A stretch of 64,000 bases of DNA, taken from NCBI RefSeq assembly GCF_002305895.1, contig NZ_CP022203.1, positions 3,760,501 to 3,824,500 of the forward strand. The letters are read 5' to 3'. Positions 56,362 through 64,000 of the stretch are shown here, one piece after another. A model generated the notes under the pieces. The model was not told the DNA's origin and searched no databases. It saw nothing but the letters and a program-made list of their open reading frames with translations. The translations under genes and the position numbers were made by a program. This DNA comes from Corallococcus macrosporus DSM 14697. Its GTDB lineage: Bacteria; Myxococcota; Myxococcia; Myxococcales; Myxococcaceae. Position 1 is the stretch's first letter; each line of letters begins with the position of its first letter.

Positions 56362-56456
56362 GGCATTGCGCTGTCCCGGCCTCCCGTCGAGGGAGGCCGG
56401 GAGGTGGGGCCCGCCTGGGGAGGCGGGCTGGGGCGTCGTGGATGGGGGTTAGCGTC

Positions 56457-57536
56457 ATGGTGGGAATGGACATGGAAGCGCCGCTGCCCGCGGAGTGGTC
56501 GGAGGCCCGGCGCAGGCTGGAGCTGGAGCGCCAGGGCAACGAGGTGCTTCAGGGGCAGGTGGACCGGCCGACGCGCATCGTCGCCATTGGCGGGGGCACG
56601 GGGTTGCCCATGGTGTTGCGGGGCCTGGCCCGGCGCGCGACGCCGAAGGCGCGGGAGCCCGGCATCGACATCACCGCGGTGGTGGCCATGAGCGACGACG
56701 GGGGCAGCTCCGGCCGGCTGCGGCGCCAGCACGGCGCGCTGCCGCCGGGGGACATCCGCAACTGCCTGGTGGCGCTCGCGGGCGGGAAGAACGCGCTCAA
56801 GGACGTCTTCCAGTTCCGCTTCGGCGGGGCGCGGGGCCTGGCGGGCCACGCGGTGGGCAACCTGCTCATCGCCGCGCTCGCCGAGCTGAAGGGGGACTTC
56901 ATGGAGGCGGTGCGCATGTCCGGGGAGCTGCTGGGAGCCCGGGGCCATGTGTTGCCGTCCACGCTGGCCTCCGTGCAGCTCGTGGCGCAGATGCACGACG
57001 ACACGGAGGTGGTGGGGGAGCGCAACATCTGCCGCGCGCACGGCCGGGTGCGCCGCGTCACGTTGAGCCCCCGCTCGCCGCCGCCCACGGACGGCCTGCT
57101 GGAGGCCATCTACACCGCGGACCTCATCGCCATTGGCCCGGGCTCGCTGTACTCCAGCGTGCTGCCCAACCTGCTGGTGGACGGCGTGGCGCAGGCGCTC
57201 AAGGAGACGCGGGCGCTGAAGGTCATGGTGGCCAACCTGATGACCCAGCCGGGCGAGACGGACGGCATGTCCTGCCTGGACCACGTGCAGGCCGTCACGG
57301 ACCACGTGGGGCCGGTGCTGGACGCGGTGCTCGTCAACGGCACCCCGCCGTCGGAGGAGGCCACCCGGCGCTACGCGCGGCGCGGCTCTTTCTTCGTGGC
57401 CACCCACCCGCGGGACTTGATTGGCGCGGGCGTGGTGCCCGTGCAGGCGGACCTCCTCAAGGCAGGGTCCAGGATCCGACACGACAGCCGCAAGGTTGCC
57501 GCCTGCCTGCTGAAGATGGCCCGCAGCGGCTTGTAG
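56457..57536 (+). CDS. exoF: ExoF: YvcK/CofD-like protein
   Basis: 359 aa. The UPF0052/CofD-like fold is clear: IVAIGGGTGLPMVLRGL, VVAMSDDGGSSGRLRRQHG, PPGDIRNCLVAL, IAIGPGSLYSSVLPNLL. Homologues such as YvcK bind UDP-sugars and affect carbon flow and cell-wall synthesis. The start could be any of four near ATGs (56442, 56457, 56466, 56472); 56457 has GGGGG upstream. Within the exo operon it may sense or supply sugar nucleotides. Confidence 0.88.
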   Translation: MVGMDMEAPLPAEWSEARRRLELERQGNEVLQGQVDRPTRIVAIGGGTGLPMVLRGLARRATPKAREPGIDITAVVAMSDDGGSSGRLRRQHGALPPGDIRNCLVALAGGKNALKDVFQFRFGGARGLAGHAVGNLLIAALAELKGDFMEAVRMSGELLGARGHVLPSTLASVQLVAQMHDDTEVVGERNICRAHGRVRRVTLSPRSPPPTDGLLEAIYTADLIAIGPGSLYSSVLPNLLVDGVAQALKETRALKVMVANLMTQPGETDGMSCLDHVQAVTDHVGPVLDAVLVNGTPPSEEATRRYARRGSFFVATHPRDLIGAGVVPVQADLLKAGSRIRHDSRKVAACLLKMARSGL

Positions 57537-57575
57537 CCGCGCTCCTCCATCACCACCTTGGGCGCCCGACATCTC

Positions 57576-58694
57576 ATGGAAGCAAGAGACCTTTCTGCCT
57601 CGCCGCGCGTCACCGAAGTCACGGGACGCGCGGCCTTCATGGCCCTGGAGTCCGAGTGGAACGCGCTCGTGGAGGCCACCTCCAACGAGCTGTTCTACCG
57701 GCATGAGTTCCTCCGCATCTGGATGGACAACTTCGTCCCCGGCGTGAGCCCCCGCGTGCTGACGCTGCGGGACGCGGACGGGAGCCTCAGCGCGGTGCTC
57801 CCGCTGTGGGAGGAGCGGACGACGTTGCTGGGCGTGCCGGTGCGGCAGTTGTCCGCCGCCGCCAACGCGCACTCCTGCCGGTTCGACCTGGTGGCGAAGG
57901 CGCCGGACCTGGCCGCGGCGGCCTTCGTGTCCCACCTGCGCTCGGCGGGCGGCTGGGACGTCCTGCGGCTCACGGACGTCCCCGACGGCGGGGCCGCCTG
58001 GCGGCTGCACGCGGTGGCGCGCGAGTCCGGCCTGCCCGTGGGCGAGTGGGAGTCCCTGAACTCGCCCTACGTGCCGCTGCCGGCGACGCGGGACGTCTTC
58101 CAGAAGACGCTGCAATCCAAGTTCAAGGCCAACTGCCGCCGCCGGCGCCGCAAGCTGGAGGAGAAGGGCCGGCTCACCTTCGAGCGGGTGGACGGGGGCC
58201 TGGGCCTGGAGGGCGCGCTGGAGGAGGGCTTCCTGCTGGAGCAGAGCGGCTGGAAGGGCGCGCGGGGCACCGCCATGGCGCAGGACGCGCGCACGCGCGG
58301 CTTCTACACGGAGCTGGCGCGCGACGCGGCCTACCGCCAGCGGCTGGCGCTGTACTTCCTGCGCCTGGACGGGCGGCCGGTGGCCTTCCACTTCGGCCTG
58401 GAGTACGGCGGGCGCTACTTCCTGCTGAAGCCCGGCTACGACGAAGGCCTGCGTGAGTGCAGCCCGGGACAGCTCCTGGTGGACGAGGTCATCGGGAGCT
58501 GCATCGACCGGGGCCTGCGCGAGTTCGACTTCCTGGGGCCGGACATGGTGTGGAAGCGCGACTGGACGAACGAGGTCCGGCGCCACACCTGGCTCTACGT
58601 GTTCAATGACTCCCCCTTCGGCCGGGCGCTGTGCGCGGCGAAGTTCCAGTGGGGGCCCGCGGTGAAAGAGGTGGTGTCGCGATGGAGACGATGA
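57576..58694 (+). CDS. exoG: ExoG: CelD/FemAB-type GNAT
   Basis: 372 aa. A double GNAT/FemAB-like fold: N-terminal FYRHEFLRIWMDNF and C-terminal LALYFLRLDGRPVAFHFGLEYGGRYFLLKPGYDEG, LREFDFLGPDMVWKRDWTNE, characteristic of CelD-type acyltransferases. Likely acylates a sugar of the spore-coat glycan. ATG 57576 is used. Paralogous to ExoI. Confidence 0.9.
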   Translation: MEARDLSASPRVTEVTGRAAFMALESEWNALVEATSNELFYRHEFLRIWMDNFVPGVSPRVLTLRDADGSLSAVLPLWEERTTLLGVPVRQLSAAANAHSCRFDLVAKAPDLAAAAFVSHLRSAGGWDVLRLTDVPDGGAAWRLHAVARESGLPVGEWESLNSPYVPLPATRDVFQKTLQSKFKANCRRRRRKLEEKGRLTFERVDGGLGLEGALEEGFLLEQSGWKGARGTAMAQDARTRGFYTELARDAAYRQRLALYFLRLDGRPVAFHFGLEYGGRYFLLKPGYDEGLRECSPGQLLVDEVIGSCIDRGLREFDFLGPDMVWKRDWTNEVRRHTWLYVFNDSPFGRALCAAKFQWGPAVKEVVSRWRR

Positions 58695-59860
58695 AGCACT
58701 CTGGCCGGCTGTTCGTGCCGTCACTGCCCACCCTGTGGCCGCACATGTTGCTGTCGCGCCCCAGGCCCGGCTCGCTGCCGCCGTTCTCCTCGCCCAACGT
58801 CCGTTACTTCTACTTCGCCCGCAACGCCATCTGGCTGACGGTGAAGATGCTGGGGCTGGACTCGGGCGAGGTGCTGATGCCGGCCTACCACCACGGCGTG
58901 GAGGTGGAGGCGCTGGTGGACGCCGGCGCCACGCCGCGCTTCTACCGCGTGGGCAGCCGCTGGGACGTGGACCTGGACGACGTGGCCCGGCGCATCGGGC
59001 CCAAGACGCGGGCCCTGTACCTGACGCACTACGCGGGCTTCCCGGGCCCCGTCGCACAGATGCGCAAGCTGGCGGACCAGCACGGGCTCATCCTCATCGA
59101 GGACTGCGCGCTGTCGCTGCTGTCCTCCGACGGCGCGGTGCCCCTGGGGACGACGGGGGACGTGGGCATCTTCTGCCTCTACAAGACGCTGCCGGTCCCC
59201 AACGGGGGCGCGCTGGTCGTCAACGGCCCGCGCCAGTACAGCCTGCCGGAGCCGCCCGCGCCGCCGTCCGCGTCCACCTTCAGCCACACGGTGTCCGCGT
59301 TGCTGCAGAACCTGGAGCTGCGCGGCGGCGTGGCCGGCCGGGCCCTGCGCAGCGCCGTGCGCCTGGTGGGGCACGGCACGGTGAAGGCGGCCAGCATCGA
59401 GCGCGTGGCCACGGGCACGCAGCACTTCGACCGCAAGCACGTGGACCTGGGCATGAGCCCGCTGACGAAGCGCATCGCCCTGGCCCAGGACCTGGAAGCC
59501 ATCGTCGAGCAGCGGCGCCGCAACTACTTCTTCCTGCTGGGCCGGCTGCGCGACGTCTCCCCGCCGCTGTTCAACCAGCTCCCGCCGGGCGCCTGCCCGC
59601 TGTTCTATCCGCTGGTGGTGCAGGACAAGGCGGAGGTGCTGGCGCGGCTGCGCGCGCAGGGCATCGACGCCATCGACTTCTGGAAGCGCTTCCACCCGGC
59701 CTGTGACGCGTCGGCCTTCCCGGAGGTGGCGCAGCTCCGGCGCTCCATCGTGGAGGTGCCGTGCCACCAGGACCTGTCGCCGGAGGTCATGGCGGACGTG
59801 GCGCAGGCGGTGCGCGAGGCCGTGAAGTCGGACCGCCGGACGAAGAAGCGCGCGGGGTGA
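58682..59860 (+). CDS. exoH: ExoH: DegT/DnrJ/EryC1-type PLP aminotransferase
   Basis: 392 aa. The aminotransferase fold shows LMPAYHHGVEVEAL, RALYLTHYAGFPGP, LIEDCALSLLSS and the PLP-binding Lys in CLYKTLPVPNGGAL. Probably makes an amino sugar for the glycan. ATG 58682 overlaps the exoG end; ATG 58691 is an alternative. The catalytic Lys is present, so an active enzyme is likely. Confidence 0.88.
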   Translation: METMKHSGRLFVPSLPTLWPHMLLSRPRPGSLPPFSSPNVRYFYFARNAIWLTVKMLGLDSGEVLMPAYHHGVEVEALVDAGATPRFYRVGSRWDVDLDDVARRIGPKTRALYLTHYAGFPGPVAQMRKLADQHGLILIEDCALSLLSSDGAVPLGTTGDVGIFCLYKTLPVPNGGALVVNGPRQYSLPEPPAPPSASTFSHTVSALLQNLELRGGVAGRALRSAVRLVGHGTVKAASIERVATGTQHFDRKHVDLGMSPLTKRIALAQDLEAIVEQRRRNYFFLLGRLRDVSPPLFNQLPPGACPLFYPLVVQDKAEVLARLRAQGIDAIDFWKRFHPACDASAFPEVAQLRRSIVEVPCHQDLSPEVMADVAQAVREAVKSDRRTKKRAG

Positions 59861-59912
59861 GGTTCATTCAGGGAACAGGGGAGGGGCGGCTGCCCCTCCG
59901 GGAGGGCGGGCG

Positions 59913-61115
59913 TTGATTCGGGAGGACGAGCTTTCACAGGGACCGTGGGCCGCCCAGCGGCTGGAGGTAGGCGCCGTGGGCAGCCTCTCCACGCTGGCGG
60001 GGATGCGCGAGGAGTGGGCCGCGCTGCTGGACGCGAGCGACGCGGGCCCCTTCAACGCCTGGGAGTGGGTGTACCCGTGGTGCCGGCGCATCGCCACGGG
60101 CCGGCGCCCGCTGGTGCTGACCGCGCGCGACGCGGCGGGCACGCTGGTGGGGTTGATGCCGCTGGGCGTGGAGTACCTGGGCGTCACCGGCGTGCCGGTG
60201 CGGCGGCTGAGCTTCCTGGGTGAGACGCACGTGGGCAGCGACTACCTGGACGTCGTGGCGCGGCGCGGACGCGAGCGCGAGGTGGCGGAGGCCTTCGCGC
60301 GGATGCTGCACGCGCTGCGCGACGAGTGGGACGTGTTGGATCTGTCCGACCTGCGTGAGGACTCGCCCACGGTGGACGTGCTGCGGCGGACCTTCGCCCG
60401 ACAGGACGTGCGCGTGGCGCCGCGCTACGTGTGCCCGTACGACACGCTGACGCCGGGGGAGCCCTTCGACGCGTTCCTCAAGCGCACGGGCCGGCGCGAC
60501 AACTTCCTGCGGCGGCGCAAGTGGCTGGAGAAGCAGGAGGGCTACCGCATCGAGCGCACCGACGCGCCGGGCGAGCTGGCGGCGCCGCTGACGGACTTCT
60601 TCCGCCTGCACGCGGCGCGGTGGGCGGCGGATGGGGGCTCGCAGGGCATCAAGGGCTCGGGCGTGGAGGCGTTCCACCGGGACGCCACGCAGTTCCTGGC
60701 GGAGCGCGGCCGGCTGCGCCTGTACACGATGAAGGTGGGGGGCCAGGCCGTGGCTTCCGTGTACGGCATCCTCCACCGCGACAGCTTCGTGTACTTCCAG
60801 TCCGGGTACGATCCGGCGTGGCGCAACCGCAGCGTGGGCCTGGTGCTGGTGGGGGAGACGTTCCGCGACGCGCTGGACGCCGGCCTCACCGAGTACGACT
60901 TCCTCCGGGGCACGGAGACGTACAAGTCCGACTGGGTGTCGAAGCAGCGGCGCACGGTGTCCGTGCGCGTCCACGCCGGGACGTGGGAGGGCCGCTGGTT
61001 CTCCCAGTCGGAGTCCCTGGCGCGCACCCTGCGCGACGCCGCCAAGGCGGCCATGCCGGACACGCTGGTGGAGAAGGTTCGCCGCTTCCGGCGCCGCCGT
61101 GCCGCGGTGCACTGA
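59913..61115 (+). CDS. exoI: ExoI: CelD/FemAB-type GNAT
   Basis: 400 aa, related to ExoG. N-terminal FNAWEWVYPWCRR, VRRLSFLGETHVGSDYLDV, and C-terminal LYTMKVGGQAVASVYGILHRDSFVYFQSGYDPAW, TEYDFLRGTETYKSDWV. The TTG start follows GGGAGGG. Last gene of the exo operon; a second acyltransferase for the spore-coat glycan is likely. Confidence 0.9.
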   Translation: MIREDELSQGPWAAQRLEVGAVGSLSTLAGMREEWAALLDASDAGPFNAWEWVYPWCRRIATGRRPLVLTARDAAGTLVGLMPLGVEYLGVTGVPVRRLSFLGETHVGSDYLDVVARRGREREVAEAFARMLHALRDEWDVLDLSDLREDSPTVDVLRRTFARQDVRVAPRYVCPYDTLTPGEPFDAFLKRTGRRDNFLRRRKWLEKQEGYRIERTDAPGELAAPLTDFFRLHAARWAADGGSQGIKGSGVEAFHRDATQFLAERGRLRLYTMKVGGQAVASVYGILHRDSFVYFQSGYDPAWRNRSVGLVLVGETFRDALDAGLTEYDFLRGTETYKSDWVSKQRRTVSVRVHAGTWEGRWFSQSESLARTLRDAAKAAMPDTLVEKVRRFRRRRAAVH

Positions 61116-61128
61116 GGGTTGAAGACAA

Positions 61129-61176
61129 CCGCGGCGCCGGCCCTGGCCTCTTGGGGAGGTTGGGGCGGCGCCGCGG
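61129..61176. terminator. hairpin between convergent exoI and ccmI-like genes
   Basis: CCGCGGCGCC (61129-61138) pairs with GGCGCCGCGG (61167-61176). It lies 14 bases past the exoI stop and 25 bases before the ccmI-like stop. The 28-base loop is long and there is no T-run. Confidence 0.5.
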
Positions 61177-61200
61177 GTGCTTCAGGGGCGGGCTCGCGCG

Positions 61201-62172
61201 TCAGGGCATGCCGGCCGCGACCTCCGCGCGAAGCTGGGCGATGGCGGGACCGAGCTGCGGCGGCTGCATGTTGCGCGGCACCTCCACGGAGAAGCGCTCG
61301 AAGTGCGCCAGCGCCGTCGCCTTGTCGCCGCGGCGCAGGGCCAGGCTGCCCAGGAAGATGAGCGCCTCCTGCGCGTCCGGCCAGGTGTCCACCAGCTCCG
61401 TCAGCTCCGCCTCGGCGCCGGTCATGTCACCCTGGGTGGCGCGCAGCACGCCGCGATGCACCTTCAGCTCCACGTTGAAGGGGTCCGCGGCCAGGCCCTT
61501 CGCGGTGACCTTGGCGGCCTCGTCGAACTGCTGCCGGCGGATGAGCTCATGGCTCAGCATCGCCGCCGCGTCCACGTCACCGGCGTTGGCGTCCAGCCGC
61601 GCGCGGGCCTCCTGCATCTCCGGGCCCTCCGGCATCTGTCCGTCCATGCCCGCGCCCTGCTGCTGCTGCGCGGCGGCGCCGCCCGGGGGCATCCGGCCGG
61701 TGGCCTCCATGCCGTCGGTGCGCGTCTGCTGCTCGGAGACCAGCAGGTAGCCCAGGCCGCCGAAGAACACCACGATGCTGGCGCCCCACAGCGCGCCCAC
61801 GAGCTGCGGATTGCGGGAGGCCCACCCGGTGGGGGCCGGGGCCTGGGGTCGGGCGCGGACGCCCTCGCCGGAGGCCTTGCGCTTGAGGTGCTCGTCCTTC
61901 GCGCGCAGGGCCGCGGCGGCCTCGCGCTCCAGGCGGGACTTCTCGGAGGCGTACTGCTCCGGGCTCTGGTTGTGCTTCTCCGCCTCCAGCGCGCGGAGCT
62001 GGTCGATGAGGGACTGCGCGCGCTGCGTCAGGTCATCGAGCACGCCGTCGCGGGGCTCGGCCGAGGCCAGCGAGCCCTTGCGGCGCTGGAGGATGAGCCA
62101 GCCCGCCGCCAACACGAAGGTGACGGCGAGCACGATGATTCCGGGCAACCAATTCGTCGTCTGCGGCTGCAT
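61201..62172 (-). CDS. CcmI-like TPR protein of cytochrome c maturation
   Basis: 323 aa. Membrane helix near 9-27 (GIIVLAVTFVLAAGWLIL), a cytoplasmic coiled coil (LDDLTQRAQSLIDQLRALEAEK), second helix near 124-144, and a TPR-rich C-terminus (about 185-310) matching the CcmI/CycH apocytochrome-binding region. Follows ccmH by 12 bases in the same operon. The family match is architectural. Confidence 0.8.
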   Translation of the reverse strand: MQPQTTNWLPGIIVLAVTFVLAAGWLILQRRKGSLASAEPRDGVLDDLTQRAQSLIDQLRALEAEKHNQSPEQYASEKSRLEREAAAALRAKDEHLKRKASGEGVRARPQAPAPTGWASRNPQLVGALWGASIVVFFGGLGYLLVSEQQTRTDGMEATGRMPPGGAAAQQQQGAGMDGQMPEGPEMQEARARLDANAGDVDAAAMLSHELIRRQQFDEAAKVTAKGLAADPFNVELKVHRGVLRATQGDMTGAEAELTELVDTWPDAQEALIFLGSLALRRGDKATALAHFERFSVEVPRNMQPPQLGPAIAQLRAEVAAGMP

Positions 62173-62184
62173 GGCCTGGCGCTC

Positions 62185-62706
62185 CTAGCGCTCGAGCTCC
62201 CGGCGCACGGCCTGGAGGTACGGGTCTTCTTCATCCGCCGGAGGGGCTCCCGCGGGCGCGGCCGGGGCCGCCGTTTCTTCTTCGGAGGTCGGGGCCGGCG
62301 CCTGCTCCGGGGCGCCCGCGCCGCGCTGGAGCTGCCGCCAGATGACGAAGCCGCCCACGGCGACGAGCGCCACCGGGCCCAGCCACACGAACCAGTTGAA
62401 GCCTTCCGCGCGGGGGGAGAGGAGCACCCACTCGCCGTAGCGCGCCACGAAGTACTCGACGATTTCGGCGTCGCTCTTCCCCTCGGAGACGAGCTCGCGA
62501 ATCATGTCGAGCTGGGCCCGCGCCATGGAGGACGGGCTGTCCGCGACGGACAGGCCCTGGCACACGGCGCACCGGAGCTGCTTGCCCAGGGTCTGGACGC
62601 GCGCCTCCAATTCCGGCGCGAGCGGGTCGCTTCCCGCCTGCTGGGGCGCGAACTGGCCGGTGACGAGCGTGAAGGCGAGGGACAGGGACAGGAGGGCAGC
62701 GGTCAT
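62185..62706 (-). CDS. ccmH: CcmH-type cytochrome c maturation protein
   Basis: 173 aa. Signal peptide, then QLRCAVCQG with the redox pair Cys46/Cys49 (LRCxxCQ), followed by DSPSSMARAQLDMIRELVSEG, EIVEYFVARYGEWVLLSPR and a C-terminal membrane helix (FVWLGPVALVAVGGFVIW). This is the CcmH/CycL layout. It reduces apocytochrome c thiols before haem ligation in the periplasm. Confidence 0.93.
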   Translation of the reverse strand: MTAALLSLSLAFTLVTGQFAPQQAGSDPLAPELEARVQTLGKQLRCAVCQGLSVADSPSSMARAQLDMIRELVSEGKSDAEIVEYFVARYGEWVLLSPRAEGFNWFVWLGPVALVAVGGFVIWRQLQRGAGAPEQAPAPTSEEETAAPAAPAGAPPADEEDPYLQAVRRELER

Positions 62707-62805
62707 CGAAGCTCCATCGAGCCGTCCCTACCTAGCGCCCCGGGCCGGGATTGGACAGTGAAACCTGAGCGGCGGGAGCCCGCCCCGCCGCCCGGTCCGC
62801 TGTGC

Positions 62806-63717
62806 CTACATGGCCGCTTCGGGGGTGAGCTGTGCCTGGGCGGCCGCCCGGTGCTCTGGCAGGCCCGTGGTCAGCGCGTAGAGGGCATAGCCCAGGGGCG
62901 ACGCCGCGAGCAGCTCCACGCAGTGGTCGCCCAGCCGGTCCCAGACCTGCCCGCCCGCCTTCACGTAGGCGTCCACGGTGGCCTCGAACACGGCGTCCAC
63001 GCCGAGCATCTTCTGGAAGACGAAGTCTCGCGCCGGGTCCCCCACCTTGGCGGTGGTCCAGTCGAGGACGCCGGTGATGGTGTCGTCCGGCGCCAGCAGG
63101 ACGTGGGCGGGGTAGGGCTCCCCGTGCGTCATCGTGACGAAGCGGGGCCAGTAGGAGTCGTCACCCAGCCAGCGCTCCCAGCGCTCGGTGAGGGCCGGCG
63201 CGATGTCGAACGCCTGCCTGACGCGGGCGAGGTCGGACGCCCAGGTGGCGCGGACCTGCTCCGGGGTTTCGACGACGAGGCCCGCTCGCCGGACCTCCTC
63301 GACGTCGATGGCGTGCATCCGGGCCAGGAGCTGGCCGAACTGGCGGGCGTAGTCGCGCGATTCGCGGTCGAAGTGCCACACGGGCTCGCCCGAGGTGGGA
63401 TTCAACGTCAGCCCGGGCCTGCCCGGCAGCGCGGGATAGGCGATGAGGTCCCGCTGGGCGATGTGCCAGTTTGGCACCGCCACCCCGAGCCGGGGGCCGA
63501 TGAAGTCGAGAATCTTCTTCTCGTCCGCGAGCTTCGCGGAGACGTCTTCACGCCGGGGGATGCGGAGGACCCACAGCGTGTCTTCAAGGTCGCGCGCCAT
63601 CACGACGCGGTAGTCGAGCCCGGCCTCGTTGACCGACAGGGTGTCGGGTTTGAGCTTCAGCCCATGGCTGGCGGCGAGCTCCAGAATCTGGGTGGCATCT
63701 GGGGGGACGGGGGACAT
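62806..63717 (-). CDS. aminoglycoside/macrolide phosphotransferase-like kinase
   Basis: 303 aa. APH-fold kinase with VLDWTTAKVGDPARDF, matching the Mph macrolide 2'-phosphotransferase family. The catalytic loop reads MTHGEPYPAHVLL, with Glu200 where HGD is usual, and metal-binding Asp219 is present. Substrate is not predictable from sequence; a resistance role is possible but unproven. ATG 63717. Confidence 0.87.
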   Translation of the reverse strand: MSPVPPDATQILELAASHGLKLKPDTLSVNEAGLDYRVVMARDLEDTLWVLRIPRREDVSAKLADEKKILDFIGPRLGVAVPNWHIAQRDLIAYPALPGRPGLTLNPTSGEPVWHFDRESRDYARQFGQLLARMHAIDVEEVRRAGLVVETPEQVRATWASDLARVRQAFDIAPALTERWERWLGDDSYWPRFVTMTHGEPYPAHVLLAPDDTITGVLDWTTAKVGDPARDFVFQKMLGVDAVFEATVDAYVKAGGQVWDRLGDHCVELLAASPLGYALYALTTGLPEHRAAAQAQLTPEAAM

Positions 63718-64000
63718 TCGGGGCGTCCTTTCGGGTGAGGGGCAGGGGGCCGCACGGGCTGCTCCACCGCTTCGGGGTGGAAGGTACTCCCGTGGATGCG
63801 GCGCGACGACGCTTCACCCTCCGCGTCCCTGACAGGAAAACCGGACCGCGGACATGATCCGAGGCGAGTGTCTGGAGCGCCGCCGCGTGCAGGCGCATCA
63901 CAGGCACGATCAGGAGGTCGTCGCTCGGGGCCACATCGGGCATCGGGCCAAGTATCACAGAGGTGCTGCTGTAATCCGCAGCACATCCGGACGGGTGGGG
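63718..64000. other. gene-free end of the window
   Basis: No gene is supported with confidence. Short minus-strand frames run through the region but have no recognisable motif, and one (63584-63958) overlaps the kinase gene. It may be the 5' region of the kinase transcript or belong to a gene outside the window. Confidence 0.4.

Noticed and set aside
56274-59057. 927-aa minus-strand frame opposite the exo genes
   Set aside because: Shadow frame of exoE-exoH; no motifs and crosses several real gene boundaries.
61177-63738. 853-aa plus-strand frame at the right end
   Set aside because: Antisense to the ccm genes and the phosphotransferase, which have strong motifs.
63584-63958. 124-aa minus-strand frame at the window end
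   Set aside because: Overlaps the start of the phosphotransferase gene in another frame and shows no recognisable domain.

Overview
The window is GC-rich DNA from a myxobacterium, most likely Myxococcus or a close relative in the Myxococcaceae. Two clusters support this. One is a five-gene block matching the act operon (actA-actE), which sets C-signal level during fruiting. The other is a nine-gene block matching the exoA-exoI spore-coat polysaccharide operon. Between and around them lie house-keeping genes (dnaK, relA, greB, dksA-like, ccmH) and abundant Hanks-kinase/FHA signalling proteins.

Layout. 1-7.4 kb is an accessory block: the 3' part of an IS630-type transposase, then a complete type I restriction-modification operon (hsdM-hsdS-hsdR, minus strand), followed by a gene-free junction rich in repeats that abuts tRNA-Glu and tRNA-Lys. 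8-17 kb holds greB, a PhoH-type ATPase, a DUF493 protein, a methyltransferase, a DAG-kinase-like lipid kinase, dnaK and unknowns. 17.2-22.6 kb is a MoxR ATPase / VWA protein / coiled-coil triad. 22.6-30.3 kb concentrates nucleotide and phospho-signalling: a c-di-AMP-synthase-like protein, a DksA-type factor, two zinc-ribbon FHA proteins flanking a zinc-ribbon Ser/Thr kinase, and relA.

30.3-38 kb contains ridA, a three-domain DsbA-like membrane-anchored protein split by an apparent one-base frameshift, a TusA-like protein, an ABC exporter pair, a penicillin-binding transpeptidase, a DUF4388 protein and a mini-glutaredoxin. 38-45.4 kb is actA-E, preceded by an excellent sigma-54 promoter buried in the 3' end of the glutaredoxin gene. 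45.5-50.5 kb carries a TPR protein, a DAHP-synthase-like gene with altered active-site motifs, two overlapping prephenate dehydratase genes, a GNAT, an EVE-domain protein and a small membrane protein. 50.8-61.1 kb is exoA-I, again preceded by a sigma-54 promoter with three palindromes upstream. The window ends with ccmH/ccmI-like cytochrome c maturation genes and a macrolide-phosphotransferase-like kinase.

Working together: the act genes encode a sigma-54 activator, a degenerate GGDEF receiver protein and membrane/periplasmic partners. The exo genes encode a Wzx/Wzy-style export and priming set (Wza-like lipoprotein, outer-membrane barrel, Wzz, tyrosine kinase, priming sugar transferase) plus sugar-modifying enzymes. 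Both developmental operons look sigma-54 dependent. Starts were chosen by Shine-Dalgarno and family fit and often differ from the longest reading frame. Family assignments come from motif recognition only; no database search was run.
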